Part shown: positions 6,467 to 11,847 of the stretch, in pieces
How the letters are laid out: every line of letters begins with the position of its first letter
Numbering within the stretch: position 1 is the stretch's first letter
From: JAJZOM01 sp046703545
Lineage (GTDB): Archaea > Thermoplasmatota > Thermoplasmata > Thermoplasmatales > Thermoplasmataceae
Direction: 5' to 3'
DNA length: 11,847 bases
Assembly (NCBI GenBank): GCA_046703545.1
Contig: JBJKSX010000031.1
Span: 1 to 11,847 of the forward strand
Made by a program: the position numbers and the translations under genes
Notes under the pieces: generated by a model
Seen by the model: only the letters and a program-made list of their open reading frames with translations
What the model was told of the DNA's origin: nothing
Databases searched by the model: none

Positions 6467-7000
6467 TCACAGATTCGGTGAAATGTTTACAGGGTTGGAA
6501 TTTCTCTCTGAATTCAGTACCAGTGGGAACCGTGTTGCGTGCACCTCATGGTACACTTGCCCCACTGGCTTTACCTGTGCTGGAAAATATGATGTCTGGA
6601 GAAAAAGGTTTCCCCCAGTTTTAAGATAACACTCCCCTGAGGGTTCCTTCCTTTCCTGGAATGCCAGTTCCCTGATGCCGGTGAACAGCAGTGCCGAAAT
6701 TGCGCCAATGACCCCGTACATAAGGGGATATACCACCAGTATCAGTGTCCCCGGCATGCCGGTCAGCTGGCCAACAATGCCGGACAACTGCACAACTTCA
6801 GAAACAGGGTATGAGAGAAGCATGATGAATGGCACGACCAGCCCAATCACAAAGCCTGACAACGCAGAATACTTCCGTCCAAGGAAAAGAAGCGGTATCC
6901 CCACCAGAACCGCAGCATACGCTGGCTGCAGAAAGAATACCGCAAGGTAAGCCACTGCAGCCGAGACTGGTATGCCCACATAGGGCAGGTACTTATTCAT
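6467..7000 (-). CDS. Polytopic membrane protein coupled to the secreted acylase
   Basis: A 177-residue protein with about four hydrophobic segments (5-24, 26-40, 45-63 and 83-107) and a polar tail of about 65 residues from RELAFQERKE (110-119) on. I do not recognise the family. Its ATG (6998-7000) precedes the acylase stop (6993-6995), so the genes overlap by 8 bases (ATGAATAA), which points to translational coupling and co-expression. It may anchor, export or support the acylase, or carry a product across the membrane; none of these can be shown from sequence. The tail after residue 115 has mixed composition and no recognisable motif. It may be a real cytoplasmic extension or a read-through caused by loss of an earlier stop. 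The next gene downstream, hemA, has its own promoter. Confidence 0.7.
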   Translation of the reverse strand: MNKYLPYVGIPVSAAVAYLAVFFLQPAYAAVLVGIPLLFLGRKYSALSGFVIGLVVPFIMLLSYPVSEVVQLSGIVGQLTGMPGTLILVVYPLMYGVIGAISALLFTGIRELAFQERKEPSGECYLKTGGNLFLQTSYFPAQVKPVGQVYHEVHATRFPLVLNSERNSNPVNISPNL

Positions 7001-9464
7001 AGCGAATCACCACCATTGTTCCCTGTGTGTTCATGTTGTAATACTCATGGTTCACCCAGTGGCTCAGCTGGTTTGAGAAATACGGCCCCAGGATGTTCTC
7101 ACTGGGCCCTCCCGGGATCACCCCATAGAACTGCCCCATTCCTGGGGATGCCACTGTCCTCAGAGAGGACCCAACAGACACAGAAGGCAGTGGAACCTTC
7201 ATTGCCAGTGGCACAGACCCCACGCTCACCGTGTGGCTTCCTCCCCATATGGGGAATGCAGGAATGGAGAGTGCCTGAAGCCCTGTGGGGCTGGCAATCT
7301 CCAGGTAATGGACACGGTTCCATGTCCATGAGCTCACATTGTCACCAAGATGCCCCATGAGAAAAGACACTTCCTTCGTGAAAGCGCTTCTTGCCATTGT
7401 GGTGAAGTTGCCATCCACCCAGGGGGAGTTCGGATAGTTCTGTGCGATGTATATCTCACTGGTTATGAAGGGAAGCCCCACATCTGAGAGGTTCTTCTCA
7501 CTGTATACCTTGTGGAAGGTCATGTTGTACACTTCTGATGCGAGGTACCAGTACACCGTGATTCCGGTCTGGTTTTCATAGGTGGTGTAGTTCCAGTTCT
7601 GTAGCTGGTTGAAAGCTGCTGTTTCGGTTGAATTCATGCTCATCCCTTTCAGTGCGTTGACGAACTGGGGAGCAAGCATTGTGGCCCAGTAATCTGAGAC
7701 ATTTGACTGGAGCTGCATCATGTTGCCGATTGTCATGTTGGGGTGGCTGGCCAGGTAGTGGGAGATTGTCTGGGCCCTTCCCCCGGAAGCCCAGAAGCCT
7801 CCTACGAATGGATACGGGTACTCCTTGCCCGCTGTTGGCTGGTTGGGTGAGAACATGTATCCCCTCTGCGGATTCTCTGCCTGCGGCAGGTACTGGAAAG
7901 GCACTTTTGAATAAGGTTCATATTTGGGCATGGACCCATTGAGAAGGCTCCTTGAGCCGATCACTGAAACGGTCTGGTTGTTTGGGAGCGTCTCGTTGAT
8001 GATGGGGTACCAACCTGCAGTGATGTAGCCGGCATCGGTACCGGAAGCCATTGCAAAGTTCTGGGGCGGTGAACCCCAGTTCTTGAGTGCGTTGACCATC
8101 TGGGTGTAATTTGTGGATTGGTCCATCTGGATCTCGGCTATGAGGTCGAATGAGGGCTGCCTGGAGGTCCAGTTCAGGCTGATGCCATAATTCCCGTCCC
8201 TTGCAATGAGGGGGCCGTTGTTTGTTGAATAGATGCTGTAGTTATGGCCAAGCAGGGTGTAGTTTGAGACCTGCATCTGGTGCCACGTCCCATTATACAG
8301 GTAGCTGTTTCCGTTGAGCGTCTCAAGGAAATCATTGGCCGAGTTCCCTTCTGAAGTGGTTAACCCCCACGCGGTCCTGTTTGTGTGCCCGATGAGTATC
8401 CCCGGCACACCTGCAAGGTCCCAGCCCGTAACATTGATTCCCGGAGCCTGGAGCTGCATTGGGATCCAGATGGACGGGGCAGTGAGCGGAAGGTGTGGGT
8501 CGTTCGCCATTATGGCGTAACCGGAACTTGAGTAGTTGCCGGTAACCACCCAGCTGTTGCTTCCAACGGGTGAGCCAAGCTCATGAGCCCCCGGCATTCC
8601 GAATGGGTCAGAGATGTTCACCAGTGCACCCTCCAGAAGGGGGGAGAGTTTCTTGAGCAGCGTGGTGTTAATTCCAGTGGCCCACTGGTCGTACCAGTTG
8701 AGGGACCAGAGATAGGATGAATTTATGTTCTGCTGAGCAAGGTTGTAGCCATTCACAGTGCCGTTTCCCGGCACTTCTGTTACGTTCTGTGTGTAATATG
8801 GGTAATAGGGCCAGAGAAGAGTCGTGTTCTGGAAACCAAGTGCATTGTAGAGGAGTGCTGACTGCATGGGCTCCGCAGCTCCAGTGGTGAGTGACCAGGC
8901 CATGTACTGCTGCCAGCAGAGTGTGTAGAACACAGACCACTGGTAGGGCTGGATGCCAAGTAGCTTGAATCCAAGGTTGTTGGATGCGGCAGAACTGTTG
9001 ATGTATGCGTTCACGCCCTGCGCGTAATCCTCCAGGTACTTGTAGTACTGGGGCTCCTGCACTTTGTAAGCCTGTTCAAGGTTGTATGCATTTGAGGGCA
9101 TCCCAATCAGGCGCATTGCCTGATCGGAACCCAGGCCTGATGAGCCAATGTAATTGCTGAGGTTGCCGGATGCAAGCAGACCTTCAAGTTCCATCTGGAA
9201 CAGGCGCTGGCTGGCCGAATAGTAGCCCTGTGCGAACATTAGATCATGGAAATCCTGTGCCTGAATGTGGGCGACACCGGACTGGTCTATGGTCACGTTG
9301 ACCGGGCTGTTCAGGCCTGCCATCTTTATGGTTGCATTGCTGAGATTATTCTGGCCTGCTGCTGTCCATACCCCATTGTGAGGATTTAGGGCAGTGAAAT
9401 TTGTAGATACAAATGAGAAAACAACGAGCAGGACCCCGAGGACTATGAGAAACCTGACCTTCAT
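6993..9464 (-). CDS. Secreted penicillin-acylase-family (S45) Ntn hydrolase
   Basis: Members of this family are made as one chain that cuts itself into alpha and beta subunits, exposing a serine that hydrolyses amide bonds such as those of penicillin G or acyl-homoserine lactones. From the ATG at 9464 (823 residues) an N-terminal hydrophobic helix (about 3-22) serves as signal peptide or anchor. SGVAHIQAQDFHDLMFAQGY (62-81) is the typical alpha-chain opening. The self-cleavage point is Gly301-Ser302 in PVGSNSWVVTG, and NDPHLPLTAPS follows, as is characteristic of the family. HTNRTAWGLTTSEGNSANDF is the conserved beta-chain core. I count about 32 Asn-X-Ser/Thr sequons, so a heavily glycosylated, extracellular enzyme is likely. 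The TTG at 9470 is possible, but a TATA-like box about 27 bases upstream favours 9464. The natural substrate is unknown. Downstream it overlaps a membrane protein gene; upstream it diverges from an amino acid permease. Confidence 0.92.
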   Translation of the reverse strand: MKVRFLIVLGVLLVVFSFVSTNFTALNPHNGVWTAAGQNNLSNATIKMAGLNSPVNVTIDQSGVAHIQAQDFHDLMFAQGYYSASQRLFQMELEGLLASGNLSNYIGSSGLGSDQAMRLIGMPSNAYNLEQAYKVQEPQYYKYLEDYAQGVNAYINSSAASNNLGFKLLGIQPYQWSVFYTLCWQQYMAWSLTTGAAEPMQSALLYNALGFQNTTLLWPYYPYYTQNVTEVPGNGTVNGYNLAQQNINSSYLWSLNWYDQWATGINTTLLKKLSPLLEGALVNISDPFGMPGAHELGSPVGSNSWVVTGNYSSSGYAIMANDPHLPLTAPSIWIPMQLQAPGINVTGWDLAGVPGILIGHTNRTAWGLTTSEGNSANDFLETLNGNSYLYNGTWHQMQVSNYTLLGHNYSIYSTNNGPLIARDGNYGISLNWTSRQPSFDLIAEIQMDQSTNYTQMVNALKNWGSPPQNFAMASGTDAGYITAGWYPIINETLPNNQTVSVIGSRSLLNGSMPKYEPYSKVPFQYLPQAENPQRGYMFSPNQPTAGKEYPYPFVGGFWASGGRAQTISHYLASHPNMTIGNMMQLQSNVSDYWATMLAPQFVNALKGMSMNSTETAAFNQLQNWNYTTYENQTGITVYWYLASEVYNMTFHKVYSEKNLSDVGLPFITSEIYIAQNYPNSPWVDGNFTTMARSAFTKEVSFLMGHLGDNVSSWTWNRVHYLEIASPTGLQALSIPAFPIWGGSHTVSVGSVPLAMKVPLPSVSVGSSLRTVASPGMGQFYGVIPGGPSENILGPYFSNQLSHWVNHEYYNMNTQGTMVVIRYE

Positions 9465-9486
9465 CAGCAAATATAAAGAGGCTACG

Positions 9487-9495
9487 TATTAAAAA
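9487..9495 (-). promoter_or_regulatory. TATA-like box for the acylase gene
   Basis: On the minus strand this reads TTTTTAATA, centred about 27 bases before the ATG at 9464, consistent with a leaderless transcript. A second AT-rich stretch at 9469-9478 is too close to the start codon to serve. Confidence 0.5.
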
Positions 9496-9518
9496 TATCC
9501 ATTCTTTTTCCAGCAAAC

Positions 9519-9529
9519 TAATATAATAA
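9519..9529 (+). promoter_or_regulatory. TATA box for the permease gene
   Basis: TAATATAATAA is centred about 25 bases before the GTG at 9549, the classic spacing for a leaderless archaeal message. It supports GTG as the real start. Confidence 0.6.
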
Positions 9530-9548
9530 CTTAGGGCGTAACTCTCCT

Positions 9549-10895
9549 GTGAAGACAGTAAGTTTTGCAGGCGCTCTGGCAGTCGGGCTTGGCGGAATTA
9601 TCGGGGCAGGCATATTTGTCCTGAGCGGAACCATGATCAGCCTCTCCGGCACGGGCGCACTTGCCGCATTTGTTCTCACCGGCTTTGTCGCGGTGATCCT
9701 TGCCCTTGAGATGGGCGAGCTGGTAAGTTCCATGCCAAACAGCAGCGGAGCATCGTACTCATTTGTCTACAACGCATTCGGGAGCGAACTTGGTTTCATT
9801 ACAGGAGTGTCATTATATCTCAGCTTTGCAGCTTCAGTTTCCGCAATTGCCCTTGGTTTCGGCACCTATCTGGCATCAATGCTTGGAATGAGCACAGCTG
9901 TATTCTCCCACATCTTTGCAATAATCATGATCATTGTCCTTGTTGGGATCAACCTTGAAGGGATCGCCGAAGCAGCAAAGGCAGACATGTACATAGTTGC
10001 GTTCAAGGTGGCTGTCCTCATCATTTTCATTGTATTCGCCCTCCTGTTCGGGCACTTCCTTTCTGCAAACATAAAGGTCCCACCAGTGAGTGGGGTCTCT
10101 GGAATATTTGCCGCCAGCGTCATAGCAATGTTCGCATACGCGGGGTTCCAGTCCATCGCAACCATGGCACCACACATAAAGGGAGGGGGGAGAACCGCGG
10201 CAAAGGCCATCCTTGTCTCGGTTGTAGTCAGCCTTGTCCTGTATATTCTTGTAACCCTGGCACTGCTCTCACTCCTTCCAGGAACAAGTTTCGGACAGGT
10301 TGCAGATCCGCTCAGCTTTGCTCTCAAAAGTGCATCCGCGCCAACATGGCTTTTCTATCTTGTTGACCTTGCTGCACTTGCAGCCACCACTTCAGCCACC
10401 CTGGCAATGATGATAGCAGGTTCGCAGCTCATATTCCAGCTTTCTTCTGACGGCCTCCTGCCGAGATACTTCAGGAAGACCGAGGGAAGGCATGGTGCGC
10501 CCATCAGTGCTGTAATGGTCACCGCAGTGATCGGAATTCTGCTGATGTTTTCCGGGAACATCTACATAATTGCTGCAATCAGCAATTTCGGCATACTTTT
10601 CAGTTACCTCATCAGCGGCTTCGCGCTCATAAAGATAAGAAGGGCAAGGAGGCACCCGGAAGTGCATTCCCACTTCATAGAGAATGCCAAGCTGGCCATG
10701 GACAATGTGTTCGAAATGCCACTCTTCCCCTATCTTCCAATTGCAGGCATATTCCTGCTCATAGCCTTCTTCTTCGGCTTCCCCACAATAGCGCTCAGCG
10801 CGGGCATCGGCATGGTTCTTGTGTGCATAATCATATATTACGCTATGAGGGAAGACAAGGACGAGCCTGTGGTGAAGGTCAGGTTCTTCAGGTGA
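9549..10895 (+). CDS. APC-superfamily amino acid permease
   Basis: A 448-residue integral membrane protein of the amino acid-polyamine-organocation superfamily, which brings amino acids or related amines into the cell with protons or by exchange. The first helix carries the family signature GLGGIIGAGIFVLSG (13-27), whose unwound glycine stretch binds the substrate's amino and carboxyl groups. About twelve hydrophobic helices follow. FAYAGFQSIATMAPHIKGGGR, around 196-216, is the conserved helix-6 region (Phe-x-Ala-Tyr-x-Gly-Phe) and the loop after it. SDGLLPRYFRKTEGRHGAPI (about 299-318) is the usual cytoplasmic loop before helix 9. The GTG start is supported by a TATA box 25 bases upstream; the cytoplasmic N-terminus is only a few residues, shorter than usual for the superfamily. 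It diverges from the acylase gene (84 bases between starts), so uptake of amino acids released by the acylase is a reasonable guess. Substrate is not predictable from sequence alone. Confidence 0.92.
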   Translation: MKTVSFAGALAVGLGGIIGAGIFVLSGTMISLSGTGALAAFVLTGFVAVILALEMGELVSSMPNSSGASYSFVYNAFGSELGFITGVSLYLSFAASVSAIALGFGTYLASMLGMSTAVFSHIFAIIMIIVLVGINLEGIAEAAKADMYIVAFKVAVLIIFIVFALLFGHFLSANIKVPPVSGVSGIFAASVIAMFAYAGFQSIATMAPHIKGGGRTAAKAILVSVVVSLVLYILVTLALLSLLPGTSFGQVADPLSFALKSASAPTWLFYLVDLAALAATTSATLAMMIAGSQLIFQLSSDGLLPRYFRKTEGRHGAPISAVMVTAVIGILLMFSGNIYIIAAISNFGILFSYLISGFALIKIRRARRHPEVHSHFIENAKLAMDNVFEMPLFPYLPIAGIFLLIAFFFGFPTIALSAGIGMVLVCIIIYYAMREDKDEPVVKVRFFR

Positions 10896-10897
10896 GG

Positions 10898-11020
10898 GTG
10901 AAATTCAACAAACTGGCTGCTGCAAAGGGTCTGGATGTTTTTGGCAACCACGCATACTTCGATATCTGGAGGCCCAAAAAACAATGCCGGGGGAGCCGGG
11001 TTCCGTGCAGATCAGAATGA
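10898..11020 (+). pseudogene. Short reading frame after the permease, possibly a gene remnant
   Basis: A GTG (10898-10900) directly follows the permease stop, with an AGGTGA sequence a few bases before it. The 40-codon frame begins with a protein-like stretch (MKFNKLAAAKGLDVFGNHAY then FDIW, 1-24) and ends in an unconvincing, cysteine- and arginine-rich tail after a run of six A's (10977-10982). If the frame is shifted just after the Trp codon (about 10967), it stays open to a TGA at about 11099, running antisense into the neighbouring gene. It could be a small real protein, the start of a gene broken by deletion or frameshift, or chance. The rest of the gap before 11027 shows nothing else. 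Confidence 0.25.
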
Positions 11021-11026
11021 TCTGGC

Positions 11027-11599
11027 TCACTCAACATGGATCTGGAAGACTGCATCCCAACCAGAAGAAGACACGAATGATTCCATCTGCCTGTGAAGCT
11101 TCTCGATTTTCGCAACTTTGCCAGTTATTGGGATGTTTACCTCCCCCTGGTTCACTCCAAACCCTGTCTTCGGCCGAAATGTTATGCTCCCACTCGGCCT
11201 TTGCCTGGCCCTTCCCCTTGGTGTCTCAACGGGCGTATTCTTTGACTTGGCCCAAACACCACGCCCCAAGCTGTACCATGAATCGTATTTCCTGAGGAAC
11301 TCAACAGATTCGATTTCCTCCCAGGATACGATCATCTGTCCATCCTGGTACACTCCATGTTCGTCATAGGCATATTTATGGGCATTTTTATGCTTCCAGA
11401 CGTAAATTGCGGCCAGAAGGTATACTGGTGAAAAGAAGACGAACAATGTTAGAAGCATTGCCAAGATGAACGAGAGGTTCCTGGGGAGCACGATCTGGTA
11501 AACGTTCAGGTGCTCCATCACAAACAGAATCAATAGGGCCATATATGCCCCAGCCACCGGAATAATTCCAAATGGAAAATAGGTGGGTATCCTCTGCAT
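11027..11599 (-). CDS. Two-helix membrane protein with a soluble, possibly PH-like C-terminal domain
   Basis: From the ATG at 11599 the product has 190 residues: two hydrophobic segments (about 9-29 and 42-68), then about 120 soluble residues. That part has alternating short strands such as KYAYDEHGVYQD (75-86), MIVSWEEIESVEFLR (89-103) and GEVNIPI (152-158), and closes with a helix (163-176). The pattern hydrophobic hairpin, strand 'gVy...', 'i.W.eI..v' and terminal helix resembles bacterial PH-domain (bPH) membrane proteins; I give this as resemblance, not identification. Between about 118 and 138 there is a basic, proline-containing loop. In-frame alternatives are GTG 11617 and ATG 11611. 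A TATA-like ATATTTAT (11623-11630) about 27 bases upstream favours 11599. It converges with the permease and diverges from the ATPase gene at 11681. Role unknown. Confidence 0.72.
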   Translation of the reverse strand: MQRIPTYFPFGIIPVAGAYMALLILFVMEHLNVYQIVLPRNLSFILAMLLTLFVFFSPVYLLAAIYVWKHKNAHKYAYDEHGVYQDGQMIVSWEEIESVEFLRKYDSWYSLGRGVWAKSKNTPVETPRGRARQRPSGSITFRPKTGFGVNQGEVNIPITGKVAKIEKLHRQMESFVSSSGWDAVFQIHVE

Positions 11600-11622
11600 G
11601 GCAATATACATGAACACTGTGG

Positions 11623-11630
11623 ATAAATAT
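11623..11630 (-). promoter_or_regulatory. TATA-like box for the two-helix membrane protein
   Basis: On the minus strand this reads ATATTTAT, centred about 27 bases before the ATG at 11599. A second AT-rich stretch (11642-11652) could instead serve the GTG at 11617. Confidence 0.4.
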
Positions 11631-11650
11631 ATTGTTCATTCTTAAAAAAA

Positions 11651-11658
11651 TTATAATA
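11651..11658 (+). promoter_or_regulatory. TATA box for the ATPase gene at the right edge
   Basis: TTATAATA is centred about 26 bases before the ATG at 11681, matching leaderless spacing and supporting that start. Confidence 0.55.
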
Positions 11659-11680
11659 GTTCTAGCTTGTAAAAGATTTC

Positions 11681-11847
11681 ATGCCCAGTGGTATCAAACC
11701 GCATGTAAATGAAGCTAAGGAATTTTTAGAGATAGCCAGAGATTTCAAAGATTCAAAAGAAATCCTGAGGGAAGCACTCAGCAATTCCTGGGATGCTAAT
11801 GCAAACGTAGTCGATTTAAATTTTAGCTTATTGCCAGATTCATCCGG
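11681..11847 (+). CDS. Hsp90/MORC-type GHKL ATPase, N-terminal fragment (cut by window edge)
   Basis: Fifty-five complete codons are visible before the window ends. The stretch KEILREALSNSWDANANVV (26-44) is a clear Bergerat-fold N-box: Glu31 would activate water for ATP hydrolysis, Asn35 would bind Mg2+, and Asp38-Ala39 continue the motif, with the same spacing as Glu33, Asn37 and Asp40 of yeast Hsp90. Such ATPases include Hsp90, MutL, topoisomerase VI-B, gyrase B, MORC proteins and many stand-alone ATPases found beside defence or mobile genes. The very short lead-in (25 residues) resembles Hsp90- or MORC-like members more than histidine kinases, which have this fold at the C-terminus. By hand count the visible part is about 40% G+C, lower than its neighbours appear, and it prefers A/T-ending codons, hinting at a different origin. 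The specific family cannot be decided without the rest. Confidence 0.75.
   Translation, partial: MPSGIKPHVNEAKEFLEIARDFKDSKEILREALSNSWDANANVVDLNFSLLPDSS

Noticed and set aside
9866..10327. Minus-strand open frame (153 codons) inside the permease gene
   Set aside because: It is antisense to conserved permease helices; Ala/Met/Thr-rich translations of this type are typical of reverse frames of membrane protein genes.
1..11847. CRISPR array, insertion sequence or integrase/attachment site
   Set aside because: No regularly spaced direct repeats, transposase or recombinase motifs, or tRNA-like ends were seen on either strand.

Overview
The window looks like a piece of archaeal chromosome, most likely from a Thermoplasmatales-type thermoacidophile. 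Three things point that way. Most genes have an AT-rich TATA-like box about 20-28 bases before the start codon and no Shine-Dalgarno sequence, which suggests leaderless transcripts. A five-carbon (C5) tetrapyrrole gene pair (hemA/hemL) is present. There is also a large exported S45 acylase crowded with N-glycosylation sequons, as expected for a glycosylated surface protein of an acidophile. Base composition is roughly balanced through most of the window, while the last 167 bases are visibly AT-richer. The genus cannot be fixed from the sequence.

Layout. Positions 1-599 hold the end of an unrecognised, probably extracellular protein on the plus strand. From 666 to 1984 there are three minus-strand genes: two GNAT acetyltransferases and a 57-residue two-helix membrane protein. 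A 227-base regulatory stretch separates them from tag (2212-2796, plus), a 3-methyladenine DNA glycosylase. tag converges, with 8 bases between stops, on a solitary beta-class amino DNA methyltransferase (2805-3863, minus). The methyltransferase diverges from hemL (3950-5188, plus) across a compact promoter carrying a perfect 9-bp inverted repeat. hemL converges on hemA (5196-6377, minus) with 7 bases between stops.

Upstream of hemA on the same strand lies a translationally coupled pair: a secreted penicillin-acylase-family Ntn hydrolase (6993-9464) whose stop overlaps the start of a small polytopic membrane protein (6467-7000). The acylase diverges from an APC-family amino acid permease (9549-10895). 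After a short, doubtful reading frame (10898-11020) come a membrane protein with a soluble, possibly PH-like tail (11027-11599, minus) and, divergent from it, the first 55 codons of an Hsp90/GHKL-fold ATPase cut by the window edge (11681 onward).

How the genes fit together. HemA and HemL act consecutively (glutamyl-tRNA to glutamate-1-semialdehyde to 5-aminolevulinate). The acylase, membrane partner and permease would suit extracellular cleavage of amide-linked compounds and amino acid uptake, but that link is inference. Tag and the methyltransferase both act on DNA bases but are in separate transcripts. I see no tRNA, rRNA, CRISPR array or insertion sequence, and no clear T-run terminators. 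The points most worth a second look are the dyads that overlap two start codons, the shortened active-site loop in HemL, the solitary methyltransferase together with very few CTAG sites, and the AT-rich ATPase gene at the right edge.
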